The notes under the pieces are model-generated. The model worked only from the letters and a program-made list of their open reading frames with translations, was not told the origin of the DNA and did not search any database. The position numbers and the translations under genes were made by a program. A stretch of 64,000 nucleotides of DNA from Varroa destructor (lineage: Eukaryota > Arthropoda > Arachnida > Mesostigmata > Varroidae), in assembly GCF_002443255.2 (NCBI RefSeq), contig NW_019211455.1, forward strand, positions 47,799,489 to 47,863,488. Reading direction: 5' to 3'. Of the stretch, positions 1-16,311 are shown piece after piece. Positions within the stretch are counted from its first letter, which is position 1; each line of letters begins with the position of its first letter.

Positions 1-339
1 TTAAGCTGACGCAGAAACCTGAGGCTTATTATTTCTCTAAATCCAACAGAGAATTGCGGCTTAACGTCCATCGGTGCTTCCGACCGATTTGAAAAAATTA
101 CGTCAGCTGTGCTAATGCAATAATACACAACAGTGAGCGGTTAAAAATTTTTGTTTTAAGAAAACAATCACGGAGAAGTTTGCGCATCGAAAAGGGCATA
201 CCGAGCCACTTATTTCTAAACGAAAAAAATATTTCATGATGATTGTACGCCATCGAACCAGGCACTTGGAACGGAGATATGTTGATTTCATGATGATTCC
301 TTTCTGCTGATCGCAGCAATTGCGCCATAGCTGTGCCTA

Positions 340-498
340 ATGCAGGCTTTATACGACAACGTCGCAAGGGAGCGGGCCCAGTATTTCAAGGAGAACATGG
401 TGAAGCTTGTCCTAGACACGTCTGCGTTTCGTAATGCGAATAGTTTTTCATCGCTTGAACCCTGTCCTGATGAAGTCCTACGGAACGTTGGATCTTAA
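340..498 (+). CDS. Short open frame or exon, unrecognised
   Basis: A 52-codon ATG frame beginning MQALYDNVARERAQYFKENM. Its composition is mixed and charged, unlike the AT-rich noise around it. An AG directly before GCT at 346 could be an acceptor and ATG/GTGAAG near 399 a donor, so it may be one exon of a plus-strand gene reaching in from the left. I recognise no family. It may also be chance. Confidence 0.22.
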   Translation: MQALYDNVARERAQYFKENMVKLVLDTSAFRNANSFSSLEPCPDEVLRNVGS

Positions 499-1384
499 TA
501 TCTCACGCGAAACTGGGCGTCACGTGGCCACAGTGACCGACATTTACATAGAACATTGATCAGAGATCGCATATTGGGTGGCTCCAGGAGCGATATAATA
601 GACTATGCTGTAACATTTACACGCGATAGATTCGACATGCATAATGTCAATGAAATGATGTGATCCTGCATCATGTCAACCTTACCCCTTTTGTCATGTA
701 CTAATACGCACAACTGTAACCTATAGATTGCTGGGCTGTTATTCCATATGACTCGTACCGCGGTTCAAAAGGTGGGTCAGCAATAAATTTCCACCTGGCG
801 TGTCATGGCATAGAATAGCTGTTTTACCCTTGAGTGATTTTATAAACATCCTATGGCGTCTCATAACGCAGGAACACCTCACAAATCCTTCCATAAACTA
901 GCTAACATAGATATCTGCGTTATGTGCTCTGGTAACTATCTCCATACATGACAATAAGTCAACCAGGCTATTTAGGAGAAAAGATCCGATAGACGATGTC
1001 AGCTCGTCTTGCCTAATGATAGCGTCACGCCGCATAGGGCAAGCATCGCAAAAGCTGTCCTCTTCGACCTCGAATAGAAGGGTTTTGTCGCACCCTCCAT
1101 ATCCTCTGGACTTTGTGCCGATGGATTTTCGCTCTAAGGGCTTTCGCGGCCCTAGCTTCGATACGGATCGATCACTCAAAACGTAATTGGAGAACTTCCT
1201 CGAAACGACATACATTATTTAATGGAGCAATACGAGAATGTCATGAACATATATAGCCAGGAATACGTAACGTCATAGCTTGACGTTACAGGAGTGAAAA
1301 ATGCAGTGTTTTTTATTCAGTAGAAAAAAAACGGGCGGACTTCCTTTCCAAGATAAAACATAGATGTTTAGGAACTCTGCTTAC
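499..1384. other. Region downstream of P450 A exon 7, no P450 exon seen
   Basis: This would be intron 7 or the 3' flank of gene A. I looked on the minus strand for the K-helix (ECLRMY), PERF and heme-loop (FGAGPR) coding patterns seen in B and C and found none. An open frame of 105 codons at 898-1215 (minus) shows no family resemblance. A perfect 9-bp inverted repeat with a 5-base loop lies at 1267-1289. Confidence 0.6.
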
Positions 1385-4300
1385 CCAGCAAGAAGAACAA
1401 GGAATGCGTTGATAGTGACTTCTGAGTCTGTGAGTCCCTTAGATTTGTTAGCAAAGGGATGTCTAACTATTTGCTGGTTGTCCGAACCATTGTGCTCGCT
1501 GCTTTTTACTGTACCAAACGTTCTTTTTTGTTGTTTTTTGCGTTCTTCGGTCTCGTTGCCTGCGATCAGTGAATTCAGGTCCACTCCGTCCTCCTCTGTC
1601 GATTGAGCATCAAGCATCAGCTGAAGTAGATCCGTACGTCGATTCTATACCGTCACAGAAGTAGAAAAGGGCTCTTCTGTCAGTGATCCGTGATTTTTCT
1701 TATATGGACCTTACGTAAACAAACTGCTACCACTTCAGTAGACAATGTCTACTTAAACAGCTATTATCAATAGAACAATGATAGTACGTTGATTTGCAAT
1801 GTCCGTCACACACTCTTGATCTAGAATTTACTTTTAGGCTAAGCCTTGTAAAAGGTCTCCTAACCTATGAGGAGCATATAGTTGCTAAAGAACATTAATG
1901 CTGTATAGTAGCAGTTTTATTTAATTTTTAAGTTTTATTTAAAACATTATTCAACTGATAGTCATTCATACAATATCTATTTAATAGAACATTATAAGCA
2001 TTTTAATAGCATTTGTTTACAAGGAAATCCCGTTTGATAGCAAAGTGTCTGTGTAGTACAATTAGGTGAAGAATTTACACTGGAAATTTTGCAGATTTAA
2101 GGATCCAGCAACAATAATACACTTTGGTGAGATAACCTATATGAATAAGATATTTTAAACGCACGTTTTTCAGTAACAGTTAATTGACAAATTTTTTTTA
2201 CCCTATTTCTGACTAATACGATCCTTTCATAGTGAAGTTAATCGCAACACCTATTAATATCATACAATCGGCTCAGTTGCGGCAATTAAAACTTACCGCC
2301 GGGTTGGCGCGACGCGTTTTGACCACTTTACTACACTGGTCCTGCAGAACCCTTACAGGATCTTCACCTTGATTAAGAAACATAAATGAAATTCTCTGGA
2401 ACAGCCCGTAACCAAGTCTTAACAGGATCGGGAACGCAACTGAAAGGTAATACACAGTGTTTGCTTAGAAATTACTACAGAATATGATGCTGGACAATGT
2501 ACGTTTGTTGACCGGCCAGTCTTCAATCAGTGTGGACGGCGAAGCGATCCTTTTCGACAAATTTTTTACAGGTTTCAGGATTTCCATAGGTTTCGCAAGA
2601 CGATTTGCTCTCGTTTTCAATTAGTACTAAGAGTGTCCAATAGGTCGTCAGCGTGGACGGATACGTGCGCTATGTAACGGGAACCGAGAATTCAACGATA
2701 TTAGTTAAGATAAGGATTGATGAGCTTAGAATACACAGGTAATAAAAGCGTACATTGGCACCTATCGAGCCTACCTAATGAAGCAGTTTAATTACTCGGC
2801 TAAAAGAGATTTCCTGAAAAGGCTTCGTTTGTTACGTACGGAACTTGGGTCTGTTGAAATAGAGAGGCATTCTATTTACAAGCGAACAGATCAAATTTGA
2901 AAAGCGATTTATAGCAATTACTTAATAAAACGTACGAAAAGGCAGGGAAATGAGGGTTATAGAGACGCTGAATATAATCCTAATATGTTTGAGTAGCTTC
3001 GAGTTAGCGACGTCCTTTTGAACGGCAAAATCGACCCCCATTGCGGTTTGGCAAATTGTTTCCAGCGTCAAAGCTTGGTAGAGTATATAGAGTTCAATCG
3101 AGCGCGCACCGGACTCATAGACTTTGTCGACGTTACTTACGAAACCATCGACAATCTTTGACATCTCTGACGCAATCTGAAGGGACCAAGAGATCAGATA
3201 TTAATTAATTTCACAATTTTTATAGAAAAGGAAAAACAATTGGTAATCAGGTATATTTGACAGCATCAATGATTTTACGTTGATCGCTTAAATTTTCAGA
3301 GCAGATATCGATCTCTTCTCTTGTTGTACGAGTAATTTGGAAGCAGTGCAGAATAATTTGTAGCGATAACGATCCGTTTCACATAGGGCCGCCCTTTCCG
3401 GCGAATTTCAACAATCTCCCTACAGAAATGTGACATAACTGCTTAGGTTTGCACGACACATTTATCAGGTAACGGTCGATAAACTAAGTCGTTATCAGTA
3501 TACCTATCAACACGTACCTGTTTGAGTTTGCTAACTGTAAACGATGGGGTTAACGTCGAACGGACATGTTTCCACCGCTGACCCTTAAGAGCTGTAAGGG
3601 CTTCATCGAAATTGCCACTGGCACCGCCTGATAGAAGTTCCTGCGAAGAGCACATGGTTGATTGCACAACAAATACCATTATTAACAATGACAATGTTTC
3701 AAATTAACTTACGTACGTCCTGGAAATGTCCATGAGATCCGAACCGTCCTCTAAATTAGAACTTTGATACACTTTTCCATGTTACATACCGATTAGCACA
3801 AACAGCTGACATAAAACAACAATGTATTTGCTAAATCATGTGGAAAAGAAAAAAACATTTTAAAAACGAATCATCTACTTGTTAAGCGGTTAGAGACGAG
3901 CGTATAGAACACTTAAAGGGAACTTTATACAGAATAACTTATGAAGTATTATACGATACAGTTTCTGTATCGTATAACGTAGTTATTACTATATCGTATC
4001 ATTATCGTATAATGTATAAAAGCCAGTCACCTTTTGTGAGTACGTTACAGCTTTTATTTATATGTGAGATACTGATTTTCTACGGTTATGGTGGAGTTAC
4101 GAATAACGTACACTATATGACCAAATAGTAAGAAACAATTGTTTGATACGTACAGGTCGATCTGTGAAGCTAACGAAATCTCGAAGTAAGATGTGCTTCA
4201 GAACTTTATGGTCAGCGATCAGCAGAATGGGTTCGTAACCAAAGAAATAGCCAACAATAGGACCGTAGCGGCGATGCCATTTCATTTGTGCCTCCTTATG

Positions 4301-5256
4301 ACCCCTGCCGTTGAAAAAGAGTAATACCTTAGTATACAAACTAACGTTGTAGCTTGTTGATGGAAATCATTACGGCAAATCTTTAGCCATAAATCGTCAT
4401 CTAAGATTTTAGATAGAGGTGACAGGAATACTTACAACCGATAGATTTCCCATGCGTTGCCAAATAGGAGCGATGGAGGCGGTCCCGGGATACGCAGTTT
4501 TTTGAACGTTTGGAAGTTATCGTATCTTAACCTGAAATGTAAAAAATTAAAAAGATATCGTTCGAACCTATGTTTGGCTTAATATTCAGGCTACATCCAG
4601 CTGTAGAACGAAGCCGTTTAGCTTTGTCGTGTCCAGACTAGCAATACCATTGTACCGTAACGGGGATTAACAGTTCCAGCATGCAGAATTTTAATACCGT
4701 ATTTGTTTTTTTCACGGGAATGTTCTTTAAGGGTGACGTTTGTCTAAAAACATTAGCTATGTACGTTTAATTAGACAGTGAATCCTTTTCTATTACAGGA
4801 GACTATTGTGCTGAAGTCCTAGGTCGCACTGATATGTACACAATAATTGTTTCCAAGATCGTTTGGTGACGTTCCATCTAAAGCCCCCATATAATTAACC
4901 ATCCCGAAAGTAGCTTGAAATCCTTAAAAATGTATTCAAATGAGATCTCGTTGTTTCGAGTGACCTAAGTTGAGCACAAACTTGACTCCGATTTGTGGCA
5001 AAAAAAAATGGAAATCAATATCGGTTTTAGACATCGTAAATACGATCAAACGAACTGCGAGCGTTACCTAATAATCAATACGATAATTAGATGATAAATT
5101 GGGCATCCGTAGAAAAAAGCCTTGAGATGATCTCGCGGTAATAAGATAGCCGTCTAAACTGTAGTGCTCATCTTTCCAGGTGTCGAGAACAACTTACTTG
5201 AACTGGTACGCAAGCCAGAGGACGAAGCAGGCGGCCGCTATAGACCAAAAAACCAT
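1385..5256 (-). CDS. Cytochrome P450 A, CYP3-clan type, 3' part not found
   Basis: Microsomal heme monooxygenase by family; substrate unknown. Exons (high to low): 5256-5198, 4531-4436, 4304-4154, 3640-3518, 3176-2936, 2439-2297, 1644-1385, together 357 codons plus 2 bases with no stop. Exon 1 starts MVFWSIAAACFVLWLAYQF, a membrane anchor, and its donor is a strong GTAAGT. Exon 2 has the hinge IPGPPPSLLFGN; exon 3 has WHRRYGPIVG and ends FTDRP; exon 4 has the C-helix WKHVR (residues 125-129); exon 5 has QALTLETICQTAMG. Exon 7 stops inside the I-helix at LLAG with a GTAAGC donor in phase 2, the same point as gene C. No exon with ExxR, PERF or the heme loop is visible between 1384 and 1. Either the gene is 3'-truncated, or intron 7 exceeds 1.38 kb (in gene C it is 240 bp). 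Everything seen is open, so decay is not proven. Exons 1-3 and 5 match gene B in length exactly. Confidence 0.82.
3949..3977. repeat. Perfect 13-bp inverted repeat in P450 A intron 3
   Basis: TTATACGATACAG at 3949-3961 and its exact reverse complement at 3965-3977 flank a 3-base loop. More copies of the core TATCGTAT follow up to about 4012. It lies between exons 3 and 4 of gene A. Confidence 0.85.
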
Positions 5257-8200
5257 TTTGTTCGTTAGTGGGAAACCGGGTTTCTCAATCTTTTCTGATG
5301 CCCTAAATGAAAAAAGATCTCGTTAGCTAAAAGCAAAGATCGGATAATAACCACTGACGTGTAGGAAGCAATGTCCTAAGTTTCATCGATAAGTAGGGAA
5401 GTATCAAGCCCGTTGCCACTGAGGGGCTGCGCGAACAACTGACAAAAGGCCAAGCTTTGCAGAAACCTCAGGCTCACTGAGAGAAGACCTAGAGAGACTG
5501 AGCAAGCGTAATAGACCGATTCATCGAATGTTAGAAGCGAAAACTTTACAGCGTCTCTAAATTTTTAATTATACAGTCCATCGATTAAACTAGGTGTAGT
5601 AATAGGTACACTCGATTTCTGAATGGGTACTCAAATACGTACTTTCTAAATTTTCAGGAGTGACTTTCCCTATGAATACCGACTTGGCTATAAAAAAAAG
5701 TTAATGCCTGTTTCCAAATGCCGAACTCAGTTTACTTGCACTGATCGGAAGGCGGTTTCGTGTGGTAACATATGTCAAACAGAAAGAAAAGGACGGGAAC
5801 GATTACACTGTTATCAGAGAGGGAAGTAATCTACTTGGATTTAATTACTATTGATTTTGCCAGATCAAAAGTCATATTGGCACGTAATACGGTTCCACGA
5901 CGTGAATAATCTTTGAGAGATAAGACAGGAATCGATGTTGACTGCCAAAAATTGCGATGACTTGGCAAAACGATTTCATAGAAAGTGAAAGAGATTTAGC
6001 TGATGATGTACCGTATTGAATTTAGCCAAGACAATAGTTTGTGGCTAAATATCCAGGTGTCAATGATGGAGTGTATAGGACAAACGATTGCCTACATCGG
6101 ATCTACGTCAGGTGGAATTTTGCAGATGGATCTACTTTAATCCTTGCTGTTGACATATTTCATAGCATACCCATTTTATTTCTGAAATTTTGGAAGATTG
6201 GAAACTGTAAGGCGCCGTTACGTCCGTTATGGATATGCTGTTAAAAGTGAGACCGTCCGGATTTTGTGTAATATTGTAAATTGAGGTAATGTAAGGAAAC
6301 CTCTGGGAGTGTTGGTTAGAGCTGCTGTTTTAGAATGTCCGAAAGCTAGCACTAAGATTTGGCAGGTGCCTTAACTACGTCGTATAATATTTCCTTATGA
6401 AAATCTAGCTTGTATTTTATTTTAATTACAAAAATGTTCAAATATCGAACAGAACTTTCCAGGGTCCTGGAACATTTGCGCTCCTTCGGCATTGAGTAGG
6501 AAAAATTGCCAGACGCGCTACCACTAAAGCAGTGGCTTTTTATGATATGTTATATATTTTTGGCCCGGTACTAGAGCAGTTATTCATTCACTTAGACGGT
6601 GGGCTGCTAGCACTATACCGGGTAAGTTTACGACGGGATTCGAACCTGGATAACCGCGTCTTTTGAATTTCAGCAGAAAAACACATAAGTCACGGCGGTG
6701 CTGCCATGGGCAAGGCCGTATAGTGCCCCTACCTATTTGCGTAAGAGGATTAAACCTGCTGCGAATAAAATTAAGTCATAATAACTAAACAAAGCGTAAC
6801 GAACTTATATTAGTGTCGCTGTTTCTTTCAATGAAGCATCTTAAGGACATTCAGCGCTGTCCTATTTAGTGTGCCACAAGTTGCTGAGCCTACAAGTATG
6901 TAATGCCTTAATTAGTGGACGAAAACTCGCTGTTTGTACTGGAAGTACAGACTGAAGGCTGCGGCCAAAATTTCCCAGCAGTTACGTGTTTACTTTTTTC
7001 TATCCAGGTTTTTACACTTTGCGTTCGTCATCCTGTGGTACAAAAATGTGGGTCTACTTCAGTCATTTTTTCCTTATAGTTGCTAATGAATCACGAGTAA
7101 CCCGACGTATCGCAAGCTACCTGTTCCCTGAACATAGGAATGTTGACGAGCAAATACAGAAGACGACGATAGGCTCACACGTGTAAACATAAGGCCCTTC
7201 TAAATGTAGTTTGCTTTATGTTTAGGCTAAAGCTAGCTTAGTCCAGTGCGACTAGTCTCTTCCACAGCAGCTGAGCACCGCAGACAGTGTCAGGTAAAAA
7301 AAAAAAAACGCGTAGATTTCTTATTAATGTTGTTGCAATAAGTGCTTTTCAATGTACGTGCCGTTTTAGCTCACGTGGCATCTGCTGTATAGAGATAAGC
7401 GGATAAATCGTTGATTAATTTTAAATTCTGCCGGTTTGGTCGTGTGTGGCCAGTCTGCCTCCGTGTCTGAAGGTTGTTTTTTTAGTTTTCTGCATACTGA
7501 TCTCGAGTATGACCTCCCAAGGCGCCGGGTATTTTGAATAAGGCTTGGCAAATCAGCGATTAAGATATCAAACGAACTGGAACAAACAATTTAGAGCTAA
7601 GGACAGACAAGCGCGCAAATTTAGCGGGTGCTAACGCGGTTAGAAAATACCAGCCTAGCTTTCACGCTATTGTGGCGAGTATCTAAATGTGAAACCTGCT
7701 GTAACTAAACGAGATTTTAAAAACTGATCCTGCTATTCCGTGATCTATAATTACTTGGTTACCCTGTTAAGCAAGATATCCTATCTGCGTACTTATTGCA
7801 TGTTCTGCCGATCAGTGATGGGATATCTGACTTGCAGTTCAAAGCACCTGCAGCTACAGGATGAGATTTTTAATAAAATTTCCTTGCAAGATAGCCAGTT
7901 TTTACATGACATGGTACCATACCGATTGTAAATGTTTTCAGAAACGCTGTGCTCCATATCTAGCCACTGGAAAGGGTCAGTTGAAGTCATGAAGTTGACA
8001 GATGACAACCATTCCTCTTTTTTGTTTCTCTATAAACTCTGCAACAATGTTAAACAAGAAGTTAGCTTATTTGCAATTCATTAAAGGTAATTGTAATTCC
8101 GCAATCGTTTATGTAGTATTACAAGCTGTCTCCTATGTTGGGATCAATCACAACTTTAACGTAAGCTTGAGCTAATGCTACAACAATGTCGCAAGTTTGC

Positions 8201-9391
8201 GACACCGGTACGATCAGGATTGCGGCCTCTAGCCATTGACCTATTTGCGACCGTGCAAACAATCAAAGATCTTCGCTTAAAATCTCTCGGGTACTCTCCG
8301 TGCTGGATATATAAACAGTTTTATAAACATATTTAAGTTCAACTTTCACAAGAAGTATGGGTGATAAACTTGGAATCAAGTTCGAGATGCTGTTCTATTT
8401 ATAGGGGCACTATTTTTAAAAATTCTTCGGTGAACGTTTCTATCTAACTGCCTGTTGCAACGATTCAAGCAATCGAGCGACATTGTAAAGGTCGTACTAC
8501 CTGCCTATGTCTGTGTTAACTTAAATATTATTATCTATTCAATTTTTTCAAAAACCCAGTTCGTAAATTCTCTTCACGAATGCCAAATCTAGTTTCCAGA
8601 CCCACTAGCCCACTTTGCAATGCCCATCAAATGCATATTTAGTTTTGTTTTCGCTTCTTTTTGGTCTTTGACTGACTCCTGAGTACTCGAACTTTCCATA
8701 CCTTCTGGCTCCTGACTTGCTTTGGCAATAAAATCCATGAAATGCGACATTTTTATTTGTATCTTGGTTATTTTTGTTGATACTGCTTACATGTTGGCGT
8801 ATGTATTTACTACGATTTTTCTATGCTCAATGACTGTAAGATCAGCATGCAGCTTGATGGACTTTGACTACCCATTTGCCTCTGAGGCGCTATTGTGTAC
8901 GAATAAGTAAGTATAGATAATTTTTACAGGCAATTTTTCTGTTTTGCTTGTTTTATACGACCTTATCTAATGGTTGATTTAGCTTTAGAATGGAGGAACG
9001 TGAAAGACAATTTACCAAGGTTACGTTAGCTCATCCAGGTCAAGGAAAATGACGAATGATTGTTTTTTTTCGAACCTGCGGGACTATTAAATGTACTGAT
9101 GGTGGTGGGGTGCTTGGCTAGTATATACTGAGAAGAGAATGATCCGCCTTTAAACTTCCAACACTGTGTGAGGTATGGAAAATGTCTACGTGGAAACGTC
9201 ACGTCTCCAGGTTGACTGTCGTTACAAAAAATGATGTATCGAACCGATGGCTAAGATAGATATTAGGTTAACCGACCTTTTGAGGTTTGATCAAAGATGG
9301 TCAAACCTTGCCTAGCGCAAAATCTGCGGTCACTTTTTTCGTATTGAAAAAGGATAGAAATTTATCACAGATTACGCAAATATGCCCAAGT

Positions 9392-9435
9392 CATATATAC
9401 ATTATATATATATATATTATATATATATATATATA
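9392..9435. repeat. TA microsatellite
   Basis: Nearly uninterrupted TA dinucleotides in the A-B intergenic region. Confidence 0.9.
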
Positions 9436-10736
9436 CTCTGCGTGTGTAATGGATCAAATTAACTAATGTAAACCTTTAGGTCTCAAGTCCCATTTATCTT
9501 AAGTTGATTGTAATCATGTTATGTATAGATGTCGCTCTGGCGAGTAGTCAATTTAGAAGTTAAAGGTGCAACCAAAGCCAGAGCATGCACGAGAACGTTT
9601 CTTCTTGTCTTTTTTATATTATTTTCCTCGATCGATTTAATTTGAGAAATTAATAAACAAAAGGACGAAGTAGAAAATATATAAAAGATAAGAATGAAAT
9701 ACTTGACTTGCAAAACACAACGTTTCGTAACAGGACAAGCTCCAAAACAAGTCAATAAAATGACATTAATAAAAATTCAATATAATATTTTATTAAGTGA
9801 AAGGAAGTTATAATAACTCTTGAGTAACAAACGTAATACAGCTAAAGTTAAAATTCTTAGAATAACCACAACAGACACATCTATTCTATATCACGGGCCT
9901 ATAATAAGACTACATTTCTAATACTAGGGATAGAGATTTAGCATAGCAGACAGCTGAAAACTTTGATTTACTAAACCTCGTATTGTTATCATGATCAGTA
10001 ATTCCATCTTGATTTTTCATTAGACGAAATTTTTACCTATTGACGCTAGTTTGTACTACTAAGCGTGTCCAATTGCCGGGTTATAATGGGCGTCATAAAA
10101 ATTATACTGATTTCATTCAAGTCGACATCTTAATAATAAATTAACTACTTTATATGAGAAAGATTTTTCTTATATCTATATATATAAAAGAAAAATTATA
10201 TAGTTCTGACGGTAAACGTGACCACGTTATACATTTCTCGAGATTGTCTTGAGCAGTTATGGCGTAGCCTGTGACATGTTGCGGTGCATCCTGATTGATG
10301 GTTTGAACAGGAGTGCATATAGTTAGGAAGCCATACTTGAACAGGCGTGGTAAGGTAAGGTAACCTAATTCGGGACGGAGCCTATATCGGATATCGATAC
10401 GTACTGATGATTCTATTATAAAAACTACTTTCTTCTGTTTCCATATAATCTAAACAGCGGGTCAATTATATTATTTATTACAGTCAAATAAACATCTTTT
10501 ATATTGAGTGTATGTAGGCCATACATAAAATAGAACTTCTCGTACACTTGAACAAGTGTCTAAACCGATGTGCACTTAGGGTCTGAAATATTGAAGTACA
10601 TGCCGGGTCATATTATAAAAACCTATATAATTATAGATGTTTTCTATAGAATTTGCATTAATTACAATACAATATTTTAGACATGACAAATATTAAGCAA
10701 ACCCAAGTTCCTTTAGAAAGCAAGGTTTCCTTCTCT

Positions 10737-10800
10737 GTATGTACGTACGTACGTTTAACCCAGACCCAGAAACCCAGACTGGACCTAGACCAGACTAGCT
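10737..10800. repeat. GTAC tetranucleotide run followed by CAGAC-like degenerate repeats
   Basis: About four GTAC units are followed by imperfect repeats of CCCAGA and GACCTAGACC type. Confidence 0.7.
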
Positions 10801-10871
10801 AAACCTGCCCTCTGTAATAGCGACTTGCCAGTGTAGCACAAATTGTGCGCATATCGATGATACAATATTTG

Positions 10872-10890
10872 TTTTTTTTTTTTTTTTTTT
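10872..10890. repeat. Poly-T tract
   Basis: A homopolymer of 19 T. It could be the tail of a minus-strand retroposed sequence, but I see no retroposon body next to it. Confidence 0.8.
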
Positions 10891-11311
10891 AAATATAAAT
10901 CGATTACTGAATAAAAGGTGTTCATAGTAGCTACGTTTCATACAATACTATCGTCGATTGGTAACACTTCGGGTCGAGTGTAAGTTTTTGCGAGAGATAT
11001 ACCAGCAAATGGACCAATTGTCATTCCGTATGATACCATGATAGCACACAACAGATACACAGTCACTAGAACAAGAGGAAACTAGCTGACGATGTTTTGA
11101 GGCTGGGCTATAGACCCAACTGACCCAAGATTGCAAATCTTTATTTAGTTTCAATTTGATTTTAACTTAGCGAAATAACAATAAGTATTTATTAGCGATA
11201 TAGATAGTTTAAGTCTGAAATTATTACTGCTCCATTAAGAGATCTCGCCAAAAGAGCGTACTTAACTATTGGCCACTGGTAACTGGTAACAAACAAGCTT
11301 AAATATTTTAG

Positions 11312-11312
11312 T

Positions 11313-11357
<45 letters not shown>
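11312..11357. repeat. TA microsatellite followed by poly-T
   Basis: TA repeats with one TG interruption, running into about a dozen T. Confidence 0.9.
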
Positions 11358-11365
<8 letters not shown>

Positions 11366-12337
11366 TTTTATGTAGAATGCATTTTCTCCTTGTTCAACAA
11401 AGGCATTGGATTAACGTAAATAGTCCAAGCAGGCAATTTACATCTACGCCATATGACATTTTCTACAAATATTTGATATGTCATAACCCATAAGTCCAGG
11501 TTTATTACCAGACGATCCAAGTTCAAGGAGGGAGACCTAACTCTTTCTGGGCCAAAAATAAACGTATGCCATTTCCATAAAATTAACTTGTAAGTAAGCG
11601 AAGTGCTCTAATAAATAGCTTATCACATGCAATTTCGACAAGTTTATGTGCGGTATAGTTCTTCATTTAGCGGCAGATCTGATACCTCAATGAAGGTAGC
11701 TAGTAAATTTCGGAGGACAAAGCAGCTGTTGCGGTACAAATGTTACGGTATAACTATTACTACAATAGCTATTATTTTCGGAGTTTCGACCACCTATTAT
11801 ATAATGCGCAGGCAAGAGCCCCATTCCGACTTTATTGATACACAGGGAAAATGTAACACAAGATATTTATTAGTCTTAATATTTCGTAGCGGCAGCCATT
11901 TTATTTCACAGTCTAATTGCGGCAATGACGTGACGTAGTCCACATTTGAAGGCTGGTATCGCCATAGTTTCACGCTGGCGGCCAGCCATCCCAATGGATG
12001 TTTAATGGCAGTATCAGGTAGAGAAATTCGAAACAGGTACCGTATCGCATATACAACTGCCTAAATCAAATGAAATGCCTTTCTACGGAGTTTCGACGGA
12101 ACCGTCTATAGACTTGTGCGATTTTTATTTGTTCTGTGTGTGTGATGCAGCATAACTACAACGAAGATGTCTCCCTAGTTCCCATTTTTAAAAAAGTTTT
12201 TCTTAAACTTTTGAAGAAGACTCTATTGGATTAATTAGAATAGAGAAATTATCGCTTTTTCACGTAAAATATTACTACGGAAAATGTCACAAGCATAAAT
12301 ATTGCTTATAGCATAAATAAAAAGGTTAATCAAGTTA

Positions 12338-16311
<3,974 letters not shown>

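Larger units (their letters stand above)
5257..12337. other. Intergenic region between P450 A and P450 B
   Basis: About 7.1 kb with no recognisable gene. It contains TA microsatellites (9392-9435, 11312-11357), a GTAC run and CAGAC-like short repeats (10737-10800), a poly-T tract (10872-10890), and an imperfect inverted repeat at about 9282-9308. Open frames here are all under about 105 codons and resemble no family I know. The upstream regulatory DNA of gene A should lie just right of 5256; no clear TATA box stands out there. Confidence 0.6.

Noticed and set aside
1381..1617. P450 A exon 7 region as a stand-alone 78-codon protein starting at MLDAQS
   Set aside because: The frame continues upstream to an acceptor at 1644 and downstream stops only in the intron. 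It is an exon.
6620..6720. tRNA-like T-arm (minus strand GGTTCGAATCC) suggesting a tRNA or tRNA-derived SINE
   Set aside because: The T-stem is mismatched and no acceptor stem or anticodon arm can be folded around it.
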